Part shown: positions 36,054 through 47,816 of the stretch, piece after piece | How the letters are laid out: every line of letters starts with the position of its first letter | Position numbering within the stretch: position 1 is the stretch's first letter | Origin: Helianthus annuus | Lineage: Eukaryota > Streptophyta > Magnoliopsida > Asterales > Asteraceae | Reading direction: 5' to 3' | NCBI RefSeq assembly: GCF_002127325.2 | Contig: NC_035436.2 | Span: 106,477,591 to 106,541,590 of the forward strand | Length of the DNA: 64,000 nt | The notes under the pieces: model-generated | Seen by the model: the letters and a program-made list of their open reading frames with translations, nothing else | What the model was told of the DNA's origin: nothing | Databases searched by the model: none | Made by a program: the position numbers and the translations under genes

Positions 36054-36129
36054 ACGATACAGCTTACCTAGCTTCCTTAGTGAGTGCGTACCAAATTTCG
36101 GGACGAAATTTCTTTTAAGTTGGGGATAA
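35994..36129 (+). promoter_or_regulatory. Element B doubled hairpin + polypurine tract
   Basis: Two modules in tandem. Module 1: AATTTCGGGACGAAATT, then CAACGGGGGGATGA, then TGTGACACCCC at 36029. Module 2: AAATTTCGGGACGAAATTT, then AAGTTGGGGATAA, then TGTGACAACTC at 36130, the actual LTR start. The two TGTGACA sites are 101 bases apart. Confidence 0.82.
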
Positions 36130-38565
36130 TGTGACAACTCGAATTTCCAAGATTTCTATTTCGCATTTATTGCACGTTCATTGTTTGTGTAGTTAATCAT
36201 TTGCACAATTGATTGCTATGGAATTGTATACGTTTTGATGCAATGAATCGTATTGTGTGATTGTGCATGGTTGTTTGTTAATTGTGATAGACTTGTCAAA
36301 TATGTGAACTTGGTGGTGAAACTGTGAAATTGTTGTGAGATGGTGTGCTTGTGTAAAATATAATAATTCAGGGTGTATAGAGTAATTAGTGAAAATTTAA
36401 TTATACTTAACCCTAATCCTTCACTAACCCACACACAAAAATCTAAGCACGTAGTTCACATTCTCTGGCAATCATCACCAAATCATTGGCAAGACATTCA
36501 TCACTTTTGTTTCCACATTCTCTCTAGAATCATCCAAGGTAAATTGTTAATGATTGATTGTTGTTTTTATTCTTGAATCTTGATTATGTGTTCATGAAAA
36601 CCCTAGTTCCTTATGTAATATATTCTGTGATTTTGATTTGATTCTGGATAATTGTGATAATGATGATGATGATTAGTTGCATGCTTGATAGATTGTTCTT
36701 TTGATGATTGTTGTGGTTAAGTATCGGTTGATTGATTTGATCTTGCACTATGAAATCATGAAATTAGGGTTTTCTAGTCGTAAGAATGTAACTGTTGAAT
36801 AAAGAAAACGTAACTGCTTCGATTACAGAGAATGAATGATTGAATGTTGTCTGAGTTTTGTGTAATGCAAAGGGTCCGAGTTTTCACTTGTTATGTTGTC
36901 TGAGTTTTGTGTAAGACTAAAGTGTCCGAGTTCTTCACATGTATGATTGTCCGACCTTTAAGCTTGAGAAAATGAGGTCCGAATTTTGTGGCCTTGAGAT
37001 ATGGTCCGACTTTTTAACCCAAGACCCTTATGGTCCGAGTTTTGTTAACCACATGATGTCCGAGCTTTTAAACAAGCTCATGGGTCCGAGTTTCCATATG
37101 AATAACATGTTGTCCGAAGTTTTGAAAGGAAAGGGGGTCCGAGTTTTGATCCCCACTACCCTTGGTCCGAATTTTGACCCATGTTCCCTTGTCCGACCTT
37201 TGAGCCCCAAAACCCTTCACATAGTCCGACTTTTAACCCCTTGCCCCTCCTATCCGAGTTTTAAACCCTTTCCCCTTTTGATTCTATCCGAGTTTCATGC
37301 AATGGACTCCTGTCCGAGTTTTGAACAGGGGAAACCCCCCCCCCCACACTTGTCTGAGTTTTTATGAAGGGCAAGGCCCTGTCTGATTCTGATGTGTGTT
37401 TAATATGAGGTCATGAATGTGTATTAAATAATGATTGAATCTGATAAGATGTGTATGTCACTTTCGTAAGCCGCTAACTCAGTTAAACTTGTTAAGTTTA
37501 TCAACGCCGAGAATATACGAAGTATGTTAACAGTGACAAATATGTTAACCTCCATGTTAGACTGAAATGTGAAAGCAAAGGTGTGACGCATGAATTATGT
37601 GAATACGATGAACTGATTACGTGACATATGATTCTATATATGATCGTATGATATTGAATACAACTGTATGATCTTGCGTGTATGAATGTGATATCATCCT
37701 GTACACAATAAGCACACAAAACACAGTTGCTTGATTTCCAATGACTCGCAAACCCTAATTTGATGCAAACACTTACATCGTATCATGTGCAACATATCCT
37801 AGGTCGTGTGTAACGGACTTAGACATTTGATAAACCCTAGAGCATAGCATACCGAGCAAACCAAGGTGAGTTCACACAGCCAAGGCATGGGATTTCCGGT
37901 TGGGAATTGGGTTGGAAGAATTGAATTGGATAACTACTCGTACTTACACTATTGCTAGACTATAGACCATCGTCCTCGGGGAAGGGCACTCACGTAAATC
38001 CTACGTGTCCTTGTACGTATTCCTGTTCTCGGATTAAGAAGAACACATGGTCGCAAATAGTCTAGTAAGTATAAACATGGGAAGCCCCCATTAGTAAGGT
38101 TAAACGTGGGAATCCCCCACCGGAAATAAATATATAACTACGGGAAACCCCCCCACTATTAGTACATGCATATGTGGGAAGCCCCCACCAGATGAACATA
38201 CGTATTTCTGTTACGAACTTACTTTCTGTGAACTCGCTCAACTAGTTGTTGACTCTTTGCTGCATGCCTTGCAGGTCGTTAGATACATGGAGCTTGCACA
38301 AGGAGGAGCGGGTCGTTGTGGAGCATGGATCTTGAATACTTAATTTAACACTTATGACATTTTATACATTATTATTTATGTTGGGTTTACTTACACGCTT
38401 CCGCTACTTAAACAATGTTTGGTTTTGAACATCAATCATGTCGTGATGAATTACTTTACCTACTTTTATTATTAAATGCTATGTTCGATATGATTGGTGA
38501 CTTGATCCTGGTCAGTCACGCTCCCAAGCGGTGGTATTCCGCAGGTGGATTTTGGGGGTGTGACA
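36130..38565 (+). repeat. Element B 3' LTR
   Basis: 2436 bp, TGTGACAACTCG to GGGTGTGACA, followed by the TGTAA duplication. Contains the motif array at 36844-37390 and only one unit of the CACTTACGTAAA repeat. Confidence 0.92.
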
Positions 38566-38570
38566 TGTAA

Positions 38571-38716
38571 CTTCTTGTACCAAGCAAATAAAACCCTCTA
38601 GTTACCGAGAGTGGACGTAGGTCAGAGCCGAACCAACCACTATAAATCTTTGTGTTCTTGATTGTGAGTAGAGCGTGTGTGTTGATTGTGTTCGTGTGAC
38701 CCGTTTGATCCCAACA
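38571..38716 (+). repeat. Copia 5' LTR, second part
   Basis: Continues the copia LTR after element B and ends GATCCCAACA, complementary to the TGTTG start. A second TATA candidate (TATAAAT) is at 38641-38647. Joined length is 317 bp. Confidence 0.85.
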
Positions 38717-38908
38717 GCTGGTATCAGAGCGCAAGCTCTTTGATTCACCCGAACTAAACACAGAGGTGTGGAAGGAGGAAGAAGATAATGACCTGTGAAA
38801 TCGGAACTAGGGTTCCGATCAGAGACGTTCATCCGCCTCCCCCGCTCGTCAACCGCCGCCGCCAGAACCGCCGCCGCTGCCGCTCTCTTCGCCGTCGCAA
38901 GCAGCCGC
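38717..38908 (+). other. Copia primer binding site and first part of leader
   Basis: 38719-38730 reads TGGTATCAGAGC, the tRNA-iMet complement. The leader then runs GC-rich with CCGCCGCC runs into GCCGC (38904-38908), the left target duplication of element C. Confidence 0.85.
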
Positions 38909-39442
38909 TGTCACACCCCCAAAATCCACACGCGGAGTATCACCGCTTGGGAGCGTGACTGGCCAGGATCAAGCCACCAATCATATTGAACATGTAATTA
39001 ATATCAAGTAAAATAAATGCAAACCAATCATTCAATAAGATAGGTGTTCAAAACGTAATTATAGTTTCAAAGTGTAGCGGAAGCATAAGTATGAAAACCC
39101 AATGTATATCATAGTTCAAATGTTTAAATGTTTTAACTTGGCATCCACGATCCATGTTCCACAACGACCTGCTCCTCCCTGTGCAAGCTCCATGTATCTA
39201 ACGACCTGCAAGGCATGCAGCAGAGAGTCAACAACTAGTTGAGCGAGTTCACAGTTTATAGTTCAGTAATTGTAATAGTGTAGTAAGCCTTGTATTCGTT
39301 CGTTAATTTATGTGTCGTAATAGTTCGTATCGCAGCCCTCCTAGGCATGTATGCGAAGATTAGGGAAGTTCTCGAGTATTCTAGACTAGGTATGTTTGTA
39401 TCGCGGCCACCCGGCACCTGTGCGAAGTTTTAGTGTATAGTT

Positions 39443-39776
39443 CGCAGCCTTCCTAGGCATGTGTGCGAAGATTAGTCATATTATCGCAGCCAACCCTGGC
39501 ATGTGTGCGAAGATCAGTCATATTATCGCAGCCAACCCTGGCATGTGTGCGGAGATCAGTCATATTATCGCAGCCAACCCTGGCATGTGTGCGAAGATCA
39601 GTCATATTATCGCAGCCAACTCTGGCATGTGTGCGAAGATCAGTCATATTATCGCAGCCAACCCTGGCATGTGTGCGAAGATCAATCATATTATCGCAGC
39701 CAACCCTGGCATGTGTGCGAAGATCAGTCATATTATCGCAGCCAATCCCGGCATGTGTGCGAAGATCAGTTCTATA
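39443..39776 (-). repeat. 42-bp tandem repeat, element C 3' LTR (8 units)
   Basis: Eight units with period exactly 42, containing CGCAGCCAACCCTGGCATGT and GTGCGAAGATCAGTCATATT. Because 42 is divisible by 3, several frames stay open across it; these are not genes. The 5' LTR has the same eight units at 46630-46965. Confidence 0.92.
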
Positions 39777-40457
39777 AGCATCACTAGTCTAGCAGTATCT
39801 TAACCAATCACCTTCCTCACCCGAGGATCATATCACTACGTTCCATTATCTAGAGAAGTACAAATAAATAAATCAATCCCATTCCCACCCTGGGAACCCC
39901 ATGCCTTGGCTGTGTGAACTCACCTTGGTTTGCTCGGTATGCTAATCTATGTGCTCGTAAACAATCAATCAATCAGTTGAATCCTATAGTGCACGTATAC
40001 TCAATCAGTTAAACTCGTAATGATTCACTTGCCATTTATGTCACGAAGTGTGTTTAAACAATTATCATGTATCACGCAAGCAATTAATCAAAGTCAGGCA
40101 ATCCATGCTTAACATGAGAGCTTTCTCAGTTTATTCGAACAATATTAACCATTAACATGTCTAACGGCGTTTAACAAGTCTAACGAGGTTCCATACTTGA
40201 CAAGATTTACGCACTTAGCGTAGAGAACACACGTAACAGAATCATTCAATAGTCAAAAGTCATAAGTATGTTATTGGAACCATCAAGAAATCATCAGGTA
40301 ACATTATCATTATCCGGACATCAATACTCCATTAAACTAAAGCAGCATTTGTAGGTTAACATAAGTCAGACCCATGTGTATATCTGTTCCAAGTTGTTGG
40401 TCACTAAACAATATATTATCTAACCATCATGCAATTACATCCATCACCCAATTAGTA

Positions 40458-40945
40458 GCTTAAAAAGTCGGACTAGTTCCTTATCAATTGAAAGTCGGAC
40501 AAGGGAGGCCTATCAAAATTCGGACCAAGTGAGGGGGGGGGGTTAAAACTCGGACAGGGGTGTCCACCCTTTAAAACTCGGACCACCACCTTGAGCCCAA
40601 ACAATGTCGGACAAAAGGGGTGGCTCACAAAACTCGGACCCCCTTTAAGTTTAAAGGTCGGACAACATTTGAGACACAAAGCTCGGACCCCTAACTAGGG
40701 TTACAAGTCGGATCATTTGCCACATATAAAAGTCGGACTTCATGTCCTTTCTAAACTTCGGATCACATGTTTACATATTAGAAACATTCGGACTAAGGCT
40801 TCATGATTATAATTTGGACCTTATTGAAACTCGGATATATATCAAGCATATAAAACTCGGACTTACATATACATTGTTAAAAACTCAGACTTGAATAATC
40901 ATAAGGGTTGCGAAACTCAGACAAGCATATACATTCACAAAACTC
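40458..40945 (-). repeat. Interspersed TCCGAGTTTT motif array, element C 3' LTR
   Basis: Plus-strand form AAAACTCGGAC and variants (AAAGTCGGAC, AAATTCGGAC) recur about every 20-30 bases. In the 5' LTR the array is split by A at 47650-47816 and 61862-62150. Confidence 0.85.
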
Positions 40946-41620
40946 TGAGTAACATATCAATCACTCGATCTTTGAAATTAAAGCAGTTACGTTTCTTGGT
41001 TCTAACCCTAATTTCATACATATTGACGGCGGAATCATAATCAATCAACCTATGATCAACAACAACAATCATTGCAGGAACAATCTATCAAACATACAAC
41101 TAATCATCATCATCATCAATAATTCAGAATCAAATCAAAATCACAGAAGTATCATATGAGAGCTAGGGTTTTCACATATTACAAGAATCAAGAATTGATG
41201 CAATCAAATAATCAATAATCATTTGCCTTGTGTTGATTCTAGAGAAAATGCGGAATTGAAAGTGATGAATAGCTTGCCAATGATGATGGTGATAATGATT
41301 GCTAGTGGATTAGAGAATACAGTACGTGCTTTGGTTTTGTGAAAATGATTAGTGAACAAGGGATTAGGGTTAAGTATAGTTTAATTTTCACTAATTACTC
41401 TACACACCCTGAATTACTATATCTTACACAAGCACACCATCTCACATCAATTTCACAGTTTCACCACCAAGTTCACATATTTGACAAGTCTATCACAATT
41501 AACACATAACCATGCACAAACACACAATACACTTCATTAAATCAAAACGTATACAATTTCATAGCAATCAATTGTGCAAATAAATGCGAAATAGAAATCT
41601 TGGAAATTCGAGTTGTCACA

Positions 41621-41758
41621 TTATCCCCAACTTAAAAGAAATTTCGTCCCGAAGTTTAGCATGCGGTTACTGAGGAAGCTAGGTAAGTTGTATCGTTTAC
41701 TGGCTTTCCTGGGGTGTCACATCATCCCCCCGTTGATTTGGAATTTCGTCCCGAAATT
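41621..41758 (-). promoter_or_regulatory. Element C doubled hairpin + polypurine tract
   Basis: Same two-module layout as B on the minus strand: the inner tract complement is CATCCCCCCGTTG near 41722-41735, the LTR-adjacent one is TTATCCCCAACTT at 41621-41633. The hairpin near the LTR has decayed (AAATTTCGTCCCGAAGTTT). Confidence 0.8.
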
Positions 41759-44700
41759 CAGTAGTAGTAGCTTCAGCCTCAGTAGTGGTTGCATTGGTTT
41801 CGAATAACTGGGGGTACTTTTCTGTGATCTGGTCTTCGCGTTCCCAGGTGTACTCTGGGCCACGTTTGGAGTTCCAACGAACTCGGACAAGAGGGATTCT
41901 CTTGTGCTTGAGGACCTTAACATCCCGGTCCGTGATTTCTACAGGTTCCTCGACGAAGTGCAACTGCTCGTCGATAGTGAGTTCTTTCAATGTAATTATG
42001 AGGGTCTCATCTGACAGACATTTCTTCAGATTCGACACATGGAATACGTTGTGAACTGCACCGAGTTCAGCTGGTAGGTTTAGTCTGTAGGCCACTTTGC
42101 CTATTCTTTCTATGATCTCGAACGGTCCAACATACCGTGGATTGAGTTTGCCTCGTTTACCAAATCGAACCACACCCTTCCAGGGTGAGACTTTGAGTAA
42201 AACCCGGTCCCCGACCTGAAATTCCAATGGCTTCCTACGCTTATCTGGGTAGCTTTTCTGACGGTCGCGTGCTGCCGCCATGCGTTGTCATATTTATGCA
42301 ATCTTTTCCGTGGTGTCCACAATAAGTTCTGGACCCGTGATCTGACTATCCCCCACCTCTGCCCAACAGAGAGGTGACCGGCATTTACGTCCGTACAATG
42401 CCTCGAATGGAGCGGCTTGTATGCTGGTGTGATAACTGTTATTATACGAGAACTCCACCAAAGGGAGATGCTTTTCCCAGCTGTTGCCGAAATCGATAAC
42501 ACATGCCCGAAGCATGTCTTCTATAGTTTGAATCGTGCGCTCAGACTGCCCATCCGTCTTAGGGTGATATGCTGTGCTCATGTCTAACCGAGAGCCAAAG
42601 GCTTTGTGCATTGCTTGCCATAGTTCTGATGTGAATCGTGCATCGCGATCCGAAATGATAGAGGTGGGCACCCCGTGCCTTGAGACTACTTCTTTCAAGT
42701 ATAAGTCTGCTAGTGTGGAAAACTTGTCTGTTTCTTTGATTGCTAGGAAATGAGCAGACTTGGTGAGTCGGTACACGATCACCCAAATTGTATCGTTCCC
42801 ACGCTGGGATCTTGGCAGACCAGTAACGAAATCCATGGAAATTTCCTCCCATTTCCACTGTGGTATCTTTGGTTGCTGAAGTAACCCTGCTGGTTTCTGA
42901 TATTCTGCCTTGACTTTTGCACAAGTCAAGCATTTGCTGACGTAGGTAGCGATGTGGGCCTTCATGCTAGGCCACCAATAAGTAGTTCTGATGTCGTGAT
43001 ACATTTTATCCGAACCTGGATGTATCGAGTAGCGAGACTTGTGAGCTTCATCCATCACAAGTTCTCGTAAACCGCCGTATAGTGGTACCCAAATACGCCC
43101 TGTTACATAGTAGGCGCCGTCTTCCTTTTGTTCTAATCGTTGCCTCGAGCCGCGTAAGGCTTCAGCCCTTACGTTTTCTGGTTTCAATGCTTCCACCTGA
43201 GCATCTCGTATCTGTGCAGGAAGACTAGACTGAATGGTGAGCTGCAAAGCTCGTACACGCCTAGGTAGAGTGTCTTTTCGACTGAGAGCATCAGCCACAA
43301 CATTGGCTTTGCCTAGATGGTACTTGATGGCGCATTCATAATCATTAAGTAGCTCGACCCATCGTCGTTGACGCATGTTCAATTCCTTCTGCTTGAAGAT
43401 ATGCTCGAGACTCCTGTGATCGGTGTAGATAGTGCACTTGGTACCGTACAGGTAGTGTCGCCATATCTTGAGCGCGAAAACAACAGCTCCCAGCTCTAAA
43501 TCGTGCGTCGTGTAGTTCCGTTCATGAACTTTGAGTTGACGAGAAGCGTAGGCAATAACTTTATCCCGCTGCATCAATGCACAACCAAGCCCCTGTATCG
43601 ATGCGTCACAATAGACCACAAAATCATCTGTGCCCTCTGGCAATGAGAGAATAGGTGCGCTGCATAGTCTATCCTTCAGATACTGAAAAGCGGTTTCCTG
43701 GGAATCTCCCCAACAGTAGGTGACACCCTTCTGGGTTAGTATTGTAAGCGGCTGTACGATCTTTGAGAAGTCTTTGATGAATCGTCTGTAGTAACCCGCC
43801 AGACCCAAGAATTGGCGTATTTCAGTTGGTGTACGCGGTGCAGGCCAGTTCCTGATCGAATCTACCTTGGATGGATCAACATGAATCCCATCCATGTTCA
43901 CCACATGGCCAAAGAAATGGACTTCACGAAGCCAGAAGTCGCATTTTGAAAACTTGGCGTACAGTTGTTCCTTTTGAAGTAGTTCCAAGATAAGACGTAA
44001 GTGCTGCTCGTGTTCCTCCTGACTCTTGGAGTAGATCAGAATGTCGTCGATGAAAACGATGACGAACTTGTCAAGATAGGGTTTGCACACCCTGTTCATT
44101 AGATCCATGAAAACTGCAGGCGCGTTTGTAAGCCCAAATGGCATAACAAGAAACTCGTAATGGCCGTATCGAGTTCTGAATGCTGTCTTAGAGACGTCCT
44201 CATCCCGGACTCTCAGCTGATGGTAACCTGACCTCAAGTCTATCTTGGAGTGGTAACTCGACCCTTGCAACTGGTCAAATAAGTCGTCAATACGAGGAAG
44301 AGGATAACGGTTCTTCACTGTGACCTTGTTCAGTTCACGGTAATCGATGCACATCCTGAAAGTGCCATCCTTCTTTTTCACGAATAATACTGGAGCTCCC
44401 CAAGGCGAAGAGCTTGGACGAATGAAGCCCTTATCCAAGAGCTCTTGTAGTTGCTTTGAAAGTTCTTCCAATTCAGTTGGAGCTAAACGATACGGTGCGC
44501 AAGCTATAGGTGCTGCTCCTGGAGCGAGCTCGATCTGAAATTCGACTTGATGATGAGGCGGTAAACCGGGTAAATCTTCAGGAAACACCTGAGGAAATTC
44601 GCGTACAACTGGAATATCCTCTATTCTCTTCTCTTTCGTCGATGCATCTGTAACTAATGCCAGAATAGCAGTGTGCCCCTTTCGTGAACTTCGAGATGTT

Positions 44701-45775
44701 CTTGACCAGAACGGGGAATACAAACAATCTTGCTCTTTGCATAGGATCTCCGTTTGCTGTTGGGATAACCAATCCATCCCAATGACGATGTCGAAACTAC
44801 CCAAGACTAGGGAATGAGGTTGATGGAGAGTGTCTGACCAACTAAGACGAGGTTACAACCCTTGAATACCAGAAGATTGCTGACCAGTGCTCTGATAGTC
44901 ATCAATCTTTCACTGCCGTGCCTGAGACTGAACTGAAGTTGAACCCTTGCTGAAGGTTCCATCCCACCTTCTCTTGTTGTCACTGGGAATAACAGAAGTA
45001 GTAGTAGTAGCACCAATGCGTCTAGGCAGCTTGTTCTGTTCCACTGCCTGATCTGTGAGGCGATGAGCAAGATGAGTAACATCCTGGATAGTAGCAAGGT
45101 TGGCCGATGTCACATAACTTTGAATCTCCGAGGCTAGACCCTTGAGGTACAATTCGATACGCTTGATCGGAGGGTCCACCATGGTTGGACACAAGATGGC
45201 CAGTTCGTTTGACCGTTTCGTATAAGCTTCAATCTCTGACCCCGTCATCTTCAAATGATAAAGCTCCACTTCCAACTTGTGGATGTCATCGCGTGTGCAG
45301 TATTCTCGTTTGATCAGTTCCTTGAAATCTTCCCAAGGTGTGGCGTTAGCAGCTGCCAACCCTAGGATCTGTACTTGCGCGTTCCACCAAGTTAGCGCTA
45401 TTCCTTCGAGAGTGCTAGTGGCGTACTTCACCCTGCGAGCCTCAGGGCATTCACACATTTCGAATACTGACTCGAGCTTCTCAAACCAATGGAGTAGTCC
45501 CACTGCTCCTTCCGTGCCACTGAACGTGCTTGGTCGACAATCCATGAAGTTCTTGAATGTGCAGACAGGTGGCTGAGCGTGTTGACCTGTCGTGTGCGTA
45601 AGAGTAAACATACTTGAGCACGAGTGTTGGTTTACGAGAGTAGAATCTAAAGATCCTAGAGTAAGTGGTGATGGCAGGTTACACCTCCTGCCTGGGCAGC
45701 TGCGAGTGCTGCAGTAACTTGTTCAGTGATCGAAGCCGCCAACTGGGCTTGAGTTAGGTTAACGCGTCCACTCAT
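41697..45775 (-). pseudogene. Element C gag-pol polyprotein (degraded, knuckle/protease deleted)
   Basis: Starts at the ATG at 45775 (product MSGRVNLTQAQ), with a candidate intron at 45587-45684. The gag core is open to a stop at 44910-44912. A deletion near 44805-44900 removes the zinc knuckles and most of protease; coding resumes at the conserved GMDWLS region. A second loss lies near 44700. RT (FIDD), RNase H and most of integrase form one 836-codon frame down to TAA 42294-42296 and TGA 42288-42290; both look like C-to-T changes compared with B. The chromodomain-like tail continues in frame to 41697, reading through the inner polypurine tract. B shares the architecture but has different deletions. 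Confidence 0.9.
45587..45684 (-). other. Candidate 98-nt gag intron in element C
   Basis: On the minus strand it begins GTGTAACCTGCC and ends CACACGACAG, giving GT-AG ends. Removal joins a Gly codon split after its first base and restores reading from the MSGRVN exon into the CTFKNF gag core. It contains an in-frame stop if retained. Same length and place as in B, same place and phase as in Z. Confidence 0.7.
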
Positions 45776-46095
45776 GATCTTGATATCAAGGAGAACATGA
45801 GTGAGAGAGGTTCGCGAATAGTGCGATGACAGAAGAGAGTGAGCACACAAGTGTTTCAAGCAATAACAAGTAGTGAGCAATGAAATCTAAGCATACTACG
45901 AGCAAAGTTCTATGCAATTCTAGCATGTAGGCAATAAACATAAACCTTATTACCTAGGATGTTGAGTCTTGCACGTGGAGCGAAGCGTCGTTGTGGATCG
46001 TTGAGAGCACTATTCTGGTTATAGTCTGGTTTTAATAAAAACGTTTTCCCATATTAAAACCGAGTTCCCTATAACCAATGGCTCTGATACCAATC

Positions 46096-47816
46096 TGTCA
46101 CACCCCCAAAATCCACACGCGGAGTATCACCGCTTGGGAGCGTGACTGACCAGGATCAAGCCACCAATCAAATTGAACATGTAATTAATATCAAGTAAAA
46201 TAAATGCAAACCAATCATTCAATACGATAGGTGTTCAAAACGTAATTATAGTTTCAAAGTGTAGCGGAAGCATAAGTATGAAAACCCAATGTATATCATA
46301 GTTCAAATGTTTAAATGTTTTAACTTGGCATCCACGATCCATGTTCCACAACGATCTGCTCCTCCCTGTGCAAGCTCCATATATCTAACGACCTGCAAGG
46401 CATGCAGCAGAGAGTCAACAACTAGTTGAGCGAGTTCACAGTTTATAGTTCAGTAATTGTAATAGTGTAGTAAGCCTTGTATTCGTTCGTTAATTTATGT
46501 GTCGTAATAGTTCGTATCGCAGCCCTCCTAGGCATGTATGCGAAGATTAGGGAAGTTCTCGAGTATTCTAGACTAGGTATGTTTGTATCGCGGCCACCCG
46601 GCACCTGTGCGAAGTTTTAGTGTATAGTTCGCAGCCTTCCTAGGCATGTGTGCGAGGATTAGTCATATTATCGCAGCCAACCCTGGCATGTGTGCGAAGA
46701 TCAGTGATATTATCGTAGCCAACCTTGGCGTGTGTGCGAAGATCAGTCATATTATCGCAGCCAACCCTGGCATGTGTGCGAAGATCAGTCATATTATCGC
46801 AGCCAACCCTGGCATGTGTGCGAAGATCAGTCATATTATCGCAGCCAACCCTGGCATGTGTGCGAAGATCAGTCATATTATCGCAGCCAACCCTGGCATG
46901 TGTGCGAAGATCAGTCATATTATCGCAGCCAATCCCGGCGTGTGTACGAAGATCAGTTCTATAAGCATCACTAGTCTAGCGGTATCTTAACCAATCACCT
47001 TCCTCACCCAAGGATCATATCACTACGTTCCATTATCTAGAGAAGTACAAATAAATAAATCAATCCCATTCCCACCCTGGGAACCCCATGTCTTGGCTGT
47101 GTGAACTCACCTTGGTTTGCTCGGTATGCTAATCTATGTGCTCGTAAACAACCAATCAATCAGTCGAATCCTATAGTGCACGTATACTCAATCAGTTAAA
47201 CTCGTAATGATTCACTTGCCATTTAAGTCACGAAGTGTGTTTAAACAATTATCATGTATCACGCAAGCAATTAATCAAAGTCAGGCAATCCATGCTTCAC
47301 ATGAGAGCTTTCTCAGTTTATTCGAACAATATTAACCATTAACATGTCTAACGGCGTTTAACAAGTTTAACGAGGTTCAATACTTGACAAGATTTACGCA
47401 CTTAGCGTAGAGAACACACGTAACAGAATCATTCAATAGTCAAAAGTCATAAGTATGTTATTGGAACCATCAAGAAATCATCAGGTAACATTATCATTAT
47501 CCGGACATCAATACTCCATTAAACTAAAGCAGCATTTGTAGGTTAACATAAGTCAGACCCATGTGTATATCTGTTCCAAGTTGTTGGTCACTAAACAATA
47601 TATTATCTAACCATCATGCAATTACATCCATCACCCAATTAGTAGCTTAAAAAGTCGGACTAGTTCCTTATCAATTGAAAGTCGGACAAGGGATGCCTAT
47701 CAAAATTCGGACCAAGTGGGGGGGGGGGTTAAAACTCGGACAGGGGTGTCCCCCCTTTAAAACTCGGACCACCATCTTGAGCCCAAACAAAGTCGGACAA
47801 GAGGGGTGGCTCACAA
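46096..47816 (-). repeat. Element C 5' LTR, part left of element A
   Basis: Starts TGTCACACCCCC. Contains eight units of the 42-bp repeat (46630-46965) and the beginning of the motif array. Ends at CACAA (47812-47816), the left duplication of A. Confidence 0.92.
47812..47816. repeat. Target site duplication CACAA (left), element A
   Basis: CACAA recurs at 61857-61861 after A's 3' LTR. Element C's other LTR shows a single CACAA at the same place, the uninterrupted state. Confidence 0.95.

Larger units (their letters stand above)
28937..38565 (+). mobile_element. Element B: Ty3/Gypsy chromovirus inside the copia LTR
   Basis: 9629 bp, flanked by TGTAA (28932-28936 and 38566-38570). 5' LTR 28937-31540, damaged primer site, gag-pol 31845-36053, doubled polypurine tract, 3' LTR 36130-38565. 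Close relative of element C. LTRs differ by about 25 substitutions by eye (near 1%) plus one 168-bp repeat-unit loss. Protease coding is deleted, so it is non-autonomous. Confidence 0.93.
38909..41620 (-). repeat. Element C 3' LTR
   Basis: 2712 bp, from TGTCACACCCCC to AGTTGTCACA. It contains the intact, empty form of the site into which A inserted in the other LTR (TGGCTCACAAAACTCGG near 40621-40638). Repeats are listed separately. Confidence 0.92.

Noticed and set aside
39459..39803. Overlapping ORFs of 79-114 codons in several frames (also 46640-46990 and 53471-53762)
   Set aside because: They are by-products of tandem repeats with a period divisible by three and show no features of real proteins.
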